This document shows, in pieces, positions 24,871 to 33,590 of a stretch of 64,000 nt of DNA; positions within the stretch are counted from its first letter, which is position 1; every line of letters starts with the position of its first letter. The translations under genes and the position numbers were made by a program. Source of the stretch: Tabrizicola piscis (GTDB lineage Bacteria > Pseudomonadota > Alphaproteobacteria > Rhodobacterales > Rhodobacteraceae); assembly GCF_003940805.1 (NCBI RefSeq), contig NZ_CP034328.1, positions 3,658,001 to 3,722,000 on the forward strand, given 5' to 3'. The notes beneath the pieces were generated by a model that saw only the letters and a program-made list of their open reading frames with translations, did no database searches and was not told the origin of the DNA.

Positions 24871-25449
24871 TCAGGCCGCCTTCCGGGTGCGGGCGGGCGT
24901 CGCCGCGATGAAGCCCTGCAGGGCGCGGATATAGTCATCCTTGGCGGCGGCCAGTTCCGCAGGCTCCAGCCTGTCGGCTCGGAAGACCAAGTGCGGAGAA
25001 TGCCACGGCAGGCCGCAACGCAGGGCTGTCGCTTTCAGCGGCGCCAGAAGTTCGTCCATGGTGAAGTGGTTGGCACCGCCGCGGCCGTAGGCGCCCGGCG
25101 TGTTCCCCGCTGTCGCGGCGATCATCAGCGGCGTGCCGGCCAGCTTGTCACCTTCTGTATGCGGGTGAATGTAGTACATCCGCGTCAGGACCGCATCCTG
25201 CCAGGCCTTCAGTAGAGGGGGGGTCGAATACCACTGAAGCGGAAACTGCAACACGATCCGGTCAGCTTCCAGAAGCGCGCGCGCTTCTGACACACTGTCC
25301 GTGTGCATGTCGATCACCCCATCGGGATACCGGGCCCGGATGTCTACCACCCGCGTACCGGGGATGGTCTGGGCAGCAGCTTGCAAGGCCGCGTTCGCTT
25401 TCGATTTCTCGATGTCGGGGTGAAAGAGCAGGATGAGAGTTTGGGTCAT
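24871..25449 (-). CDS. NAD(P)H-dependent flavoprotein oxidoreductase (flavodoxin-like fold, KefF/MdaB type)
   Basis: It has 192 residues from the ATG at 25449. The flavodoxin-like fold is indicated by the short first strand MTQTLILLFHPD, then DRIVLQFPLQWYSTPPLLKA with the FMN/FAD loop and QDAVLTRMYYI, the hallmark of NQO1-type quinone reductases. These two-electron reductases detoxify quinones. The divergent LysR gene and the palindrome between them suggest inducible control. Confidence 0.87.
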   Translation of the reverse strand: MTQTLILLFHPDIEKSKANAALQAAAQTIPGTRVVDIRARYPDGVIDMHTDSVSEARALLEADRIVLQFPLQWYSTPPLLKAWQDAVLTRMYYIHPHTEGDKLAGTPLMIAATAGNTPGAYGRGGANHFTMDELLAPLKATALRCGLPWHSPHLVFRADRLEPAELAAAKDDYIRALQGFIAATPARTRKAA

Positions 25450-25510
25450 GGTGGCCTCCTTCGGCTTGTGAATGATCCAAAGATGGTCCCGCCAAGAAAA
25501 TTCTTCCAAT

Positions 25511-25527
25511 GGATATAAAGTATATCC
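25511..25527. promoter_or_regulatory. Perfect palindrome in the lysR/flavoprotein promoter
   Basis: GGATATA (25511-25517), spacer AAG, TATATCC (25521-25527). It lies 14 bases before the lysR start and 62 bases before the flavoprotein start, so it likely overlaps the lysR promoter and is a candidate regulator-binding site. Confidence 0.62.
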
Positions 25528-25540
25528 TATTATCCAGAGT

Positions 25541-26446
25541 ATGAATTTACGTGGCATCGACCTGAACCTACTCGTCATCCTCGACGCGCTCCTTGACGAG
25601 GCACATGTCAGCCGTGCGGCGCACCGGCTGAACCTGTCCCAACCCGCCGTATCGAGCGCTCTGCAGCGGTGCCGTGACCTCTTCGGCGACCGCTTGCTGG
25701 AGCGTGGACGCGGGGGCATGGCGCGCACTCCACTGGCAGAGACGCTGCGCGCACCGTTGAGGTCCATCCTGACCGAGGTGGAGACCTTGCTGGATCCGGA
25801 GGAAATGCCTCTGGAGCAGATTGAGCGCGTGGTTCGGATCACCACAGCGGACGATCCCGCTGCCCTGTTGGCCTGTCCGCTGGTCAAGGGTCTTGCAATG
25901 ACCGCACCGGGCATCACAGTGGTGTTCCGACCTTGGCTTGGTCAGGACGCGGTAAAGCGGGAGCTTCTGGACGGGGATACGGACATTGCAATCGCGGTCT
26001 TTGATCGCGAGATCGAGAATATTGAAATCCGCTCGCTTTTCGATGCCGACTACGTCGTCGCAATGCGCAAGGGCCATCCCGCAGCCGCAGCCTTCGACCT
26101 CGATGCCTGGCTTGCCTGTCCGCATGTCGTTGTCTCCGGACGCGGCGACGTGCGCACGCCAATCGATGCCCAGCTTGCCAGCATGGGTTACCGGCGGCGC
26201 GTCGGGCTTGTCGTGCCATCATTCCAGCTCGTCCCGGCAGTGCTGGCAGCAACGGATATGATGGCAATGCTCCCGCAGCAGAGCATCGCTGTGCATGCGC
26301 ATCTCGATCTGGCTGTCTTTCCCCCACCGGTCGCAGTCGATGGCTTCTCCCTGAACGTGGCATGGCATGCCCGGCAGAACCTCGACAGGGCCGTGCAGCA
26401 CGTCTGCGAGATCGTGCGCCAGACCTTCGATCCGGCCCGCGCATAG
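25541..26446 (+). CDS. LysR-type regulator (NodD/PcpR-like group)
   Basis: It has 301 residues from the ATG at 25541; an upstream ATG at 25472 would run through the palindrome. The helix-turn-helix begins MNLRGIDLNLLVILDALLDE then AHVSRAAHRLNLSQPAVSSA. LNLLVxLDALL and LSQPAVSSAL are typical of the NodD/SyrM-related branch, which responds to aromatic compounds. That fits control of the divergent quinone reductase-like gene. Confidence 0.9.
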   Translation: MNLRGIDLNLLVILDALLDEAHVSRAAHRLNLSQPAVSSALQRCRDLFGDRLLERGRGGMARTPLAETLRAPLRSILTEVETLLDPEEMPLEQIERVVRITTADDPAALLACPLVKGLAMTAPGITVVFRPWLGQDAVKRELLDGDTDIAIAVFDREIENIEIRSLFDADYVVAMRKGHPAAAAFDLDAWLACPHVVVSGRGDVRTPIDAQLASMGYRRRVGLVVPSFQLVPAVLAATDMMAMLPQQSIAVHAHLDLAVFPPPVAVDGFSLNVAWHARQNLDRAVQHVCEIVRQTFDPARA

Positions 26447-26538
26447 TCTGTCGCGCGCCGGGAAGGATAGTTCCGGCTGGAAAGCGCGGCGCGGGTCCGT
26501 CAGCCCGTTCAGCCAACAATTTTGACGCCACAGGTAAG

Positions 26539-27489
26539 CTACACATCACCCAAACGGGGCCGAGCCGGATGACCGCTGAAGCGCTCGGGGAGCCGTTTCT
26601 CTCGGAACGCCGCATCGATCCAGTCGATGAAGGCCCGCGTCTTGGCCGGCAGAAGGCTCCGCGACGAGTAATACATCGAGATGCCGCCAGCGTCGGCATA
26701 CCAGTCTGGCAAGAGGCGGATCAGGCGACCATCTTCAAGATCCGACAAGACCTCGGCCACCGCGAGGAGGGCGACGCCAAGCCCAAGGCGCGCGGCCTCG
26801 CGGATCGCGCTCGGCTCGTTCAGCACGATTGTCTCGGCAAGCGCCGCCGTCATTTCGCGGCCAGCCCCATTGCGCATGGTCCACTTTCGGATCCGGCCGG
26901 TCCTGAGCACGCGCATCGCGATACCGTCGAGGTCGGCCAGCCCGGCCGGATCGCTCGGCGCGGTTCGGCCCACCATGTAATCTGGCGCGGCGACCGCGAC
27001 GACGTGGAGCGGCGCAAGCGTTCGGGCAACCGAGCCAGGCGACAGCTCAATCGCGCCACCGATGGCGGCGTCGTAACCTTCTGCAACCAGATCGACGACG
27101 CGGTTCTCAAGGTGCCATTCGGCCCGGATCAGAGGATACTGCGCGAGGAACCCGGGCAGGAGCGGCAGCACATGCGCCACCCCGAAGGAGGGGGCCATGC
27201 TGAGCTTCAGAAGACCCGCCGGTTTGGGTCCGTGTGCGGTGACAGCCGCAATCGCGCCCTGCAGCCGGTCCAGCGGGTCCCCTACCGAACCCAGAAAACT
27301 CTCCCCCGCTTCTGTCAGCTTCAGCCCCCGCGTCGAGCGGTAAAACAGCCGGACGCCCAGATTGCGCTCCAGAATGGCGACGTTGCGGCTGACCGCTGCT
27401 GGCGTCAGCCCTAACCGGCGGGCAGCCTCGGAGAAACTGCCGGACTCGGCACTCCGCACGAAGGCTTCAAGGTTTGAAAGAGTCTCCAT
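26539..27489 (-). CDS. LysR-type regulator
   Basis: It has 316 residues from the ATG at 27489 with AAGGTGG upstream. The helix-turn-helix is SNLEAFVRSAESGSFSEAAR then RLGLTPAAVSRNVAILE, typical of the large CrgA/DsdC-type LysR group. The C-terminus is longer and Arg/Pro-rich. It converges on another lysR gene and diverges from the Tat-leader/RidA/hydrolase genes, which it probably regulates through the palindrome just upstream of its start. Confidence 0.9.
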   Translation of the reverse strand: METLSNLEAFVRSAESGSFSEAARRLGLTPAAVSRNVAILERNLGVRLFYRSTRGLKLTEAGESFLGSVGDPLDRLQGAIAAVTAHGPKPAGLLKLSMAPSFGVAHVLPLLPGFLAQYPLIRAEWHLENRVVDLVAEGYDAAIGGAIELSPGSVARTLAPLHVVAVAAPDYMVGRTAPSDPAGLADLDGIAMRVLRTGRIRKWTMRNGAGREMTAALAETIVLNEPSAIREAARLGLGVALLAVAEVLSDLEDGRLIRLLPDWYADAGGISMYYSSRSLLPAKTRAFIDWIDAAFREKRLPERFSGHPARPRLGDV

Positions 27490-27496
27490 AGCACCA

Positions 27497-27517
27497 CCTT
27501 CAATGAATCGTTGAAGG
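27497..27517. promoter_or_regulatory. Perfect palindrome upstream of the lysR gene at 27489
   Basis: CCTTCAA (27497-27503), spacer TGAATCG, TTGAAGG (27511-27517). It begins 8 bases before the lysR start codon, so binding could block its own expression, and it lies about 130 bases from the divergent operon start. Confidence 0.62.
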
Positions 27518-27647
27518 AAAAGCAAGCCGTTCCGGACTAACGCCACCGACCCGCGTCAAGCACATTCACGCCAATCGCGAAGCAAAGTGGCGCAAAAGCC
27601 GATCCTGATGGCAGGCGTTCGGTCTTCTAAACCCATGGAGCAGAAAC

Positions 27648-27839
27648 ATGCCGTCCATTCCCAAACCGAGCCTGCTGCTCAGCCGTCGCGACGCACTGAT
27701 CGCGGCGTCGGCGCTTGCGGTCGGTGCCGCTCCGATGGCTGCGTCGGCCGTGAGGGGTGTGCCGTCAACCACGCGCCGTTCTTTCACCCTCTTTCAGCTG
27801 ACAGGCATCACGCCAACAAAGGATACCTACCATGTCTAA
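27648..27839 (+). CDS. Short Tat-type signal peptide protein, probably a truncated remnant
   Basis: It has 63 residues. SRRDALIAASALAVGAAPMA with ASA cleavage is a twin-arginine signal peptide, but only about 28 residues follow (TRRSFTLFQLTGITPTKDTY). The stop overlaps the RidA start by 8 bases. A Tat leader normally precedes a folded redox or hydrolase domain, so this looks like a gene that lost its body, or a small exported peptide. Function unknown. Confidence 0.4.
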   Translation: MPSIPKPSLLLSRRDALIAASALAVGAAPMAASAVRGVPSTTRRSFTLFQLTGITPTKDTYHV

Positions 27840-28230
27840 ACGAACAGCGATCTTCCCCGCCAACCGACATGCACTCTATGAAGCGCATGGCTACTCCGCT
27901 GCGGTCCGCTCTGGCGATCTTCTTTTTGTCGCCGGGCAGGTCGGTAGCCGCAATGACGGCTCGCCTGAGCCGGACTTCGCGAAGCAGGTCGACCTTGCCT
28001 TCCAGAACCTCGAAGCCGTCCTGACGGCCGCCGGGGCGAGCTTCGACGACATCATTGATGTGACCACCTTCCACACCGACCCCGAAAAGCAGTTCGAGAC
28101 GATCATGCCGGTGAAGAACAGGTTCTTCCCAGCGGCTCCCCACCCGACATGGACGGCAGTCGGCGTTAACTGGCTCGCCGGCTTCGATTTTGAAATCAAG
28201 GTGATCGCCCGCATTCCCGACCAAACCTAG
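27832..28230 (+). CDS. RidA-family protein lacking the catalytic Arg
   Basis: It has 132 residues. The RidA/YjgF fold shows GDLLFVAGQVG, DFAKQVDLAFQNLEAVL, DIIDVTTFHTD and FEIKVIARIP. The key Arg of enamine/imine deaminases, expected in the PTR-TAVGV-like stretch, is replaced by Trp107 (HPTWTAVGVNWL). It therefore belongs to one of the Rid subfamilies without that Arg, and deaminase activity should not be assumed. It lies between the Tat-leader frame and an alpha/beta hydrolase, in the same direction. Confidence 0.88.
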   Translation: MSKRTAIFPANRHALYEAHGYSAAVRSGDLLFVAGQVGSRNDGSPEPDFAKQVDLAFQNLEAVLTAAGASFDDIIDVTTFHTDPEKQFETIMPVKNRFFPAAPHPTWTAVGVNWLAGFDFEIKVIARIPDQT

Positions 28231-28303
28231 CAGCCGCTGATCGGCCATGAGGGCTTGCCCAGACCAGAAGGCGAAAACCTCGGAAATCCGAAGGAGATTG
28301 AAT

Positions 28304-29221
28304 ATGCCGACTTTTCCCAAAAAGATCCGCTACAGGTCCCGTCAGATCGGCGACGTCGAGGTCTTCTATCGTGAGGCTGGACCGGCCGATGCCCCGGTCG
28401 TCCTGCTGCTGCACGGATTCCCGACGGCCAGCCACATGTTTCGTGACCTGATGCCGCTTCTGGCCGACCGCTACCGGCTCATCGCGCCCGACTTGCCCGG
28501 TTTCGGCCAGACCAAGGCGCCGCCACGCGGGACGTTCGACTATAGCTTCGACAGTCTTGCCCGGGTGATCGAAGGGTTCACCGAGGCCCTGTCGCTCGAT
28601 CACTACGCGCTTTACATCTTCGACTATGGCGCGCCAGTCGGTCTGCGCCTCGCGATGCGTCACCCTGAACGGGTTTCCGCGATCATCAGCCAGAACGGCA
28701 ACGCCTACACCGACGGTTTCAGTGACCAGTGGGGGCCGTGGGAGGAATACTGGCGCGATGCGAGCGATGCCAACCGCGAAGCCTGTCGCCCGTCGCTGTC
28801 AGCCGACACGATCAGGAACTGGCAATACGGCACCGGAGCCGATCCGGAGCGTCTTTCTCCCGATGGATACGAACTCGACATCGCCTATATGGCGCGACCG
28901 GGCGCAGAGGAAATCCAGCTCGACCTGATCCGCGACTACCGCACCAACGTGGCGCTTTATCCGGAATTCCAGGCGTATTTCCGCGCGCATCGCCCGCCGC
29001 TGCTGGCCACTTGGGGGCGTCATGATCCGGCCTTCATTCCCGCGGGTGCAACAGCCTACAAGCGTGACCTGCCGGACGCCGAAGTGCATTTGCTGGACGC
29101 GGGGCACTTCGCATTGGAGACGCACGCGGACGAAATCGCTGCGCGGATCCGTGAATTCCTCGGCCGCGTTCTGCCCATGAGGCACGAAGGCATCGAAACG
29201 CACTCGATGTCTGGAAACTGA
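28304..29221 (+). CDS. Alpha/beta hydrolase with Asp nucleophile (epoxide hydrolase/haloalkane dehalogenase-like)
   Basis: It has 305 residues from the ATG at 28304 with AAGGAG 7 nt upstream. It has the oxyanion LLHGFPTASHMFRDLMPLLA and a nucleophile elbow reading IFDYGAPVGLRLA, with Asp where esterases have Ser, as in epoxide hydrolases and haloalkane dehalogenases. The His is in LDAGHFALETH and a HDPAF segment supplies the acid region. Substrate unknown. It probably shares a transcript with the RidA gene and is likely controlled by the divergent LysR. Confidence 0.86.
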   Translation: MPTFPKKIRYRSRQIGDVEVFYREAGPADAPVVLLLHGFPTASHMFRDLMPLLADRYRLIAPDLPGFGQTKAPPRGTFDYSFDSLARVIEGFTEALSLDHYALYIFDYGAPVGLRLAMRHPERVSAIISQNGNAYTDGFSDQWGPWEEYWRDASDANREACRPSLSADTIRNWQYGTGADPERLSPDGYELDIAYMARPGAEEIQLDLIRDYRTNVALYPEFQAYFRAHRPPLLATWGRHDPAFIPAGATAYKRDLPDAEVHLLDAGHFALETHADEIAARIREFLGRVLPMRHEGIETHSMSGN

Positions 29222-29234
29222 ATACCGGAATGAC

Positions 29235-29375
29235 ATGTCTCACATCCCCGAAGCCGCCTTGCAACAAGGCCTCGCCGTGCTGCGCCAGCGCCCGGAGGCG
29301 GGAGAGGACGCCGGCGCTCCCTGCGGCATAATGGCTTCTCTCCTTACCGCAGAAAACTGGCGCGCCAGGTCATGA
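29235..29375 (+). CDS. Possible small protein upstream of dusA
   Basis: A 46-residue frame from the ATG at 29235 (MSHIPEAALQQGLAVLRQRP ... ENWRARS) with CCGGAA a few bases upstream. It occupies about half of the 256-base gap between the hydrolase and dusA. Composition is coding-like but I recognise nothing, and it may be chance. The remainder of the gap (29376-29477) holds nothing clear. Confidence 0.22.
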   Translation: MSHIPEAALQQGLAVLRQRPEAGEDAGAPCGIMASLLTAENWRARS

Positions 29376-29477
29376 TCGCTCGCGAGGGGCGCCGCCTTGC
29401 TGTGTCGGGGTGGTTTCCCTACGGCACACATATCGGCTATAGGAAGGTCAACACGGATTGAAACACCAAGAAACAAT

Positions 29478-30458
29478 ATGGAAAAGCAACCACATAGGCT
29501 ATCGGTCGCTCCGATGATGGACTGGACGGACCGGCATTGCCGGTTCTTCCACCGCCAGATGACGCGGCGCGCGATGCTTTACACCGAAATGGTGACCGCT
29601 CCGGCCATTGTCCACGGCCCGAAGCCTCGGCTGCTGGACTATTCCGGGGAGGAGCACCCGGTTGCCCTGCAACTTGGCGGGTCAGACCCGGCCGAACTGG
29701 GCCATGCGGTGCGGCTGTCGCGTCCATGGGGCTATGATGAGGTGAACCTCAACTGCGGCTGTCCGTCGGACAGGGTGCAGTCCGGTTGCTTCGGTGCCGT
29801 GCTGATGGAACGACCGGCGCTGGTGGCCGACTGCGTGCGCGCGATGATGGCAGAAACGGATGTGCCAGTCACGGTGAAATGCCGGATCGGAGTCGATGAC
29901 CAAGACCCCGAAACCATCCTGCCTGAGTTCATCGAAACCATCGCCGGGGCAGGGGTCCGCCATGTCATCATCCACGCCCGCAAGGCCTGGCTGCAAGGCC
30001 TGTCCCCAAAGGAAAACCGCGAGATTCCGCCGCTGGATCATGACCTTGTGCTGCGGATGAAACAGCGGTTCCCGGAGCTTGCCATCAGCATCAACGGCGG
30101 CATCACCTCGCTGGATCAGGCGAAGGCCGTGCTGGCGGCGGGTCTTGACGGGGTAATGATCGGGCGCGCCGCCTATCACGATCCGGCCGCGACCCTGATC
30201 GGGGCAGATGCGCTTTGGGGCGATGATTTCGCGCCAGACGCTTTTGCCGTAGTAGAGGCCATGCGCCCCTACATGGCCGCGCATCTGGCAAATGGCGGCC
30301 GTCTGCACCAGATCACGCGGCATATGCTGGGCCTGTTCACCGGCCGCCCCGGCGCACGCGGATGGCGGCGGAACCTGTCCGAGGGCGCGTCGCGCGACGG
30401 GGCAGGGCTGCACACGATTGATCAGGCCCTAGACGCGGTTCTGGCCACCGCAGCCTGA
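29478..30458 (+). CDS. dusA: tRNA-dihydrouridine(20/20a) synthase
   Basis: It has 326 residues from the ATG at 29478. DusA hallmarks are SVAPMMDWTDRHCRFFHR, EMVTAPAIVHG, LQLGGSDP, VNLNCGCPSDRVQSG (catalytic Cys region), IHARKAWLQGLSPKENR and GRAAYHDP. It is an FMN enzyme that reduces U20/U20a in the tRNA D-loop. The stop codon lies in a hairpin shared with the convergent exporter gene. Confidence 0.95.
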   Translation: MEKQPHRLSVAPMMDWTDRHCRFFHRQMTRRAMLYTEMVTAPAIVHGPKPRLLDYSGEEHPVALQLGGSDPAELGHAVRLSRPWGYDEVNLNCGCPSDRVQSGCFGAVLMERPALVADCVRAMMAETDVPVTVKCRIGVDDQDPETILPEFIETIAGAGVRHVIIHARKAWLQGLSPKENREIPPLDHDLVLRMKQRFPELAISINGGITSLDQAKAVLAAGLDGVMIGRAAYHDPAATLIGADALWGDDFAPDAFAVVEAMRPYMAAHLANGGRLHQITRHMLGLFTGRPGARGWRRNLSEGASRDGAGLHTIDQALDAVLATAA

Positions 30459-30495
30459 CCTGACCGCGACGCCCCGCAGCAGGCTTCCGTCAGGC
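30453..30495. terminator. Inverted repeat spanning two convergent stop codons
   Basis: GCCTGAC (30453-30459) includes the dusA stop, and GTCAGGC (30489-30495) includes the stop of the opposing exporter gene. The 7-base stem with a 29-base loop could be a weak bidirectional terminator, or merely reflect the same stop context on both strands. Confidence 0.3.
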
Positions 30496-31680
30496 CACCA
30501 GCGCCTGCCGCGCCGACACCAGCCGTGACAGGGCCAGCACCAACCCGCCGCAGACCGCAATTGCCCCCAGCATCGGGGTTGCCGATCCATCGAAGAATGG
30601 CCCGGCGGCGACGATCATCACGCCCCCCGCCAACATCTGCAGCGTGCCGCCCAGCGATGAGGCGAGGCCCGCAATCTCGCCATGCGCGTCCAGCGCCATC
30701 ACCATGGTCGTGGGAATGATCAGCCCAAGGCAGGCATTGGCCAGAAACAGCCCGACGACACAGACGGGCAGGCTGACGCCCCCCGCCAGCGCCAAGGCAA
30801 ACAGCGCCACAGTGAACCCGGCGAACCCGGCCGAGGCCACTGCCATCACCCGCGGCGCGCCATAGCGCAGACCCAAGGGCCCCGCCATCTGCGATGCCCC
30901 GAAAAACCCGATCGCATTGATCGCGAAGGCCAGCGAAAAGCCGGTTGGCGACAGGCCGAAGTCACCCGTGTAGACAAAGCTGGCCGAGGCGATGAAGACG
31001 AAAAAGCTCGCCATGCCGAAGCCGCCCAGAAAGGTCAGCCCCATGAAAAGCGGGTCGGTCAGCAGTTTCGCCGCCCCCCGCCGCATGGCCGACAGGTTGA
31101 AGGGTTGGCGGTCTGCGGGGGCCAGAGTTTCGGGTTGCGCCAGCGCAAGAATGGTCAGGCTTGCCACCGCGGCCAGCACCAGTACGCCAAAGATCGCCCG
31201 CCAGTCCCAGACCGCCATGATCCCCGACCCCGCCAGCGGAGCCAGCATGGGCGAGACCGAGATGACCATCATCACAGCCGCCATCAGCCGCGTGGCCGCG
31301 TGCCCGGTATACATGTCGCGGATGATCGCGCGCGGCACCACCATCAGCGCAGCGCCGCCAAGGCCTTGCACAAAGCGCCCCGCCAGCAACCATTCCACCG
31401 TCGGCGCGACAGTGCAGATCACCGAACCCACGATGAAGACCGCGATACCTGCATAAAGCGGCGACTTGCGCCCCGACCGGTCGGCCCACGGACCATAGAT
31501 CAGCTGCGCCAGACCAAAGGCGATGAAATAGGCCACGATGCTGCCCTGCATGGCAGGAATCGACGTGCCAAGGTCTGCCGCGATACCAGGCATCGCGGGC
31601 AGGTACATGTCGATCGCGAAGGGTCCGATTGCGGACAAAAGCCCAAGAACAAGGGCCGGGCGCAGGATAGGGTCTGACAT
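30490..31680 (-). CDS. Bcr/CflA-type MFS drug exporter
   Basis: It has 396 residues from the ATG at 31680; the longer frame upstream is not hydrophobic and crosses the divergent promoter. Twelve membrane helices. The first reads GPFAIDMYLPAMPGIAADLG, the mark of the Bcr/CflA (DHA1) group, then motif A DRSGRKSPL between helices 2 and 3, and VPRAIIRDMYTGHAATRLMA in helix 5. A proton-driven exporter of drugs or sulfonamide/bicyclomycin-like compounds is expected by family. Confidence 0.9.
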   Translation of the reverse strand: MSDPILRPALVLGLLSAIGPFAIDMYLPAMPGIAADLGTSIPAMQGSIVAYFIAFGLAQLIYGPWADRSGRKSPLYAGIAVFIVGSVICTVAPTVEWLLAGRFVQGLGGAALMVVPRAIIRDMYTGHAATRLMAAVMMVISVSPMLAPLAGSGIMAVWDWRAIFGVLVLAAVASLTILALAQPETLAPADRQPFNLSAMRRGAAKLLTDPLFMGLTFLGGFGMASFFVFIASASFVYTGDFGLSPTGFSLAFAINAIGFFGASQMAGPLGLRYGAPRVMAVASAGFAGFTVALFALALAGGVSLPVCVVGLFLANACLGLIIPTTMVMALDAHGEIAGLASSLGGTLQMLAGGVMIVAAGPFFDGSATPMLGAIAVCGGLVLALSRLVSARQALVA

Positions 31681-31993
31681 CTTGGGGCTCTTTGCTTTGG
31701 TAAACAGACTGAGGTTCCGGGACGCAAGCAATGATCCGGGGATCGTGCTCATACATGGACCCCGGCAGATTGACCAGCCCCGGACCCGGCGGTTGCTGCG
31801 CTCTGGCCTCCCAACACCTGCGGAAATGTCCAAACCGGAAATAGTCTGCCCGGCGGCTTGCCCCTCCGGAACTGCACTGTTCTTTCCTGCACTGCTCCTG
31901 TGCGCCCCGACGCCAGTGCCAAGTCTCGGACAAGCTCTGGAACATGCCGGTTCGCCGGGCTATGCCCGCCGGAAGACCGGAAAGGTGCGCGCC
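31681..31993. promoter_or_regulatory. 313-base divergent promoter region
   Basis: It lies between the exporter and the TSUP permease genes and has no supported gene. CTGCACTG occurs twice (31872-31879, 31887-31894) with a 15-base period, and CCGGGG (31736-31741) mirrors CCCCGG (31760-31765). Neither is strong enough to name a regulator. Confidence 0.3.
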
Positions 31994-32812
31994 ATGCCCG
32001 AACTTGCAACACTTCTGCCCATGCTGGCCGCCCTGCTTGCGATCGGTGCCTTCGCAGGCGTGGTCGGTGGCCTTCTGGGCGTCGGCGGCGGGATCGTGCT
32101 GGTTCCCGCATTCTTTTACGCATTCACCTACCTTGGCTATGACGGCCCACAACTGATGCAGGTCTGCGTTGCAACGGCCTTGGCCACCATCGTCATCACG
32201 TCGCTGCGGTCCGTCAGTGCCCACAATCGCAAAGGCGCGGTCGATTGGGCGGTGCTGAAGGCCTGGGGGCCATGGCTTGTCATAGCGGCGGCCATCGGGA
32301 CTTTCGTTGCATCGCGGGTGTCTTCGCTAACGCTGCAGGCGGTCTTTGGCGCGCTGGCGGGGCTTGCCGGCCTGTGGATGGCCCTTGGCCGCGACAGCTG
32401 GAGGTTGGGGACCGCCATGCCCGGCCAGCCGGTGCGTGGCCTTCTGGCCGGGGCGGTCGGGTTCTTTTCGGCCATGATGGGCATCGGCGGCGGCACCTTT
32501 GGCGTGCCGCTCATGACGCTTTACGGCATGCCGATCCACCGCGCCGTCGCCACCGCCTCGGGGTTTGGAGTGTTGATCGCGGTGCCTGCAGTCATGGGGT
32601 TCCTGGTCCTGCCCATCGCCGAAGCGCCCCCCTTCACCGTGGGGGCAGTCAACCTGCCGGCCTTTCTCGTCGTCATCGGCACAACTCTTTTGACCACACC
32701 GCTGGGCGTTCGGCTGGCCCATGCGATGAACCCAAAGCCGCTGAAACGTGCCTTTGCGATCTTCCTGACGCTGGTCGCGCTCAACATGCTGCGCAAGGTT
32801 TTCGGATGGTAA
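31994..32812 (+). CDS. TSUP-family (TauE/SafE) permease
   Basis: It has 272 residues with about eight membrane segments. It shows the two-repeat structure with glycine-rich loops, GVVGGLLGVGGGIVLVPAFF and MMGIGGGTFGVPLMTLYGMP, and the ATASGFGVLIAVPA segment. The family moves sulfite, sulfonates or organic anions. Its stop overlaps the next gene by 7 bases. Substrate is not evident. Confidence 0.9.
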   Translation: MPELATLLPMLAALLAIGAFAGVVGGLLGVGGGIVLVPAFFYAFTYLGYDGPQLMQVCVATALATIVITSLRSVSAHNRKGAVDWAVLKAWGPWLVIAAAIGTFVASRVSSLTLQAVFGALAGLAGLWMALGRDSWRLGTAMPGQPVRGLLAGAVGFFSAMMGIGGGTFGVPLMTLYGMPIHRAVATASGFGVLIAVPAVMGFLVLPIAEAPPFTVGAVNLPAFLVVIGTTLLTTPLGVRLAHAMNPKPLKRAFAIFLTLVALNMLRKVFGW

Positions 32813-33561
32813 GCAGCGGCGTAATGGACCGGGGATGGGCGCGGATCGATCCCGATCCGGCGATCCACGCCTGGGCCAAGGCGGCGCACGCGGCTGCGCT
32901 GGATGTCCTCGCCACCAGCCCTGACCCGTGGCGCTGCGGCGGCACCTGGTTTGTCGGCGTCGATGCGCTGCCAAATGCCCCCGACGGCAGCCTGAACGGG
33001 ACCGCCTTCCCTTGGCAAGCGGTTCCGCTGCCGCAGCAATCCCTGCACAAGGCGCAGCTTTCGGTAATCCGCCCCGGATATCCCCAACCCTCGACCGAGG
33101 AATCCTCTGCCGCCTTCGCTTTCCGCCGCGACCATGATGCCGCCCACCTTGATGGCCTGCTGCCCATCGGCCCGGAAAAAGTTCGCATGGTGAAAGAGCC
33201 GCACGCCTGGATCCTCGGCCTGCCCCTGAACGACACCGAAGCCGCCCCGCTTACCGTTTGGGAAGGCAGCCACACCATCTTCCGTACAGCCCTGACCGAA
33301 GCCCTCGCCCCCCATCCGCCGCAGACCTGGGGCGACATCGACATCACCAGCGCCTACCAGACCGCCCGCCGCCAGATCTTTGCCACCTGCCGCAGGCTTA
33401 CGCTCCCCGCCCGCCCGGGCGAGGCTACACTCCTGCACCGCCTGACCCTGCACGGCGTGGCACCTTGGCAGGACAGCGACATTGCCCCGCCCGAAGGCCG
33501 GATGATCGCCTATCTGCGGCCGCTTCTGCCCGACGTGGAAACCTGGCTCACCGCACCCTGA
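32806..33561 (+). CDS. Phytanoyl-CoA-dioxygenase-like protein
   Basis: It has 251 residues from the ATG at 32806, overlapping the permease stop. It has the putative iron-binding facial triad HLDG (in RDHDAAHLDGLLP) and a later HRLTLHGVAPW, with GLPLNDTEAAPLTVWEGSHT between them and a terminal Arg. The layout fits 2-oxoglutarate/Fe(II) oxygenases of the PhyH type, but substrate and activity are unproved. Coupling to the TSUP permease suggests shared substrate handling. Confidence 0.65.
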   Translation: MVSSGVMDRGWARIDPDPAIHAWAKAAHAAALDVLATSPDPWRCGGTWFVGVDALPNAPDGSLNGTAFPWQAVPLPQQSLHKAQLSVIRPGYPQPSTEESSAAFAFRRDHDAAHLDGLLPIGPEKVRMVKEPHAWILGLPLNDTEAAPLTVWEGSHTIFRTALTEALAPHPPQTWGDIDITSAYQTARRQIFATCRRLTLPARPGEATLLHRLTLHGVAPWQDSDIAPPEGRMIAYLRPLLPDVETWLTAP

Positions 33562-33590
33562 GTTGCTCTTTTCCAAATACTCTGGGGGTT

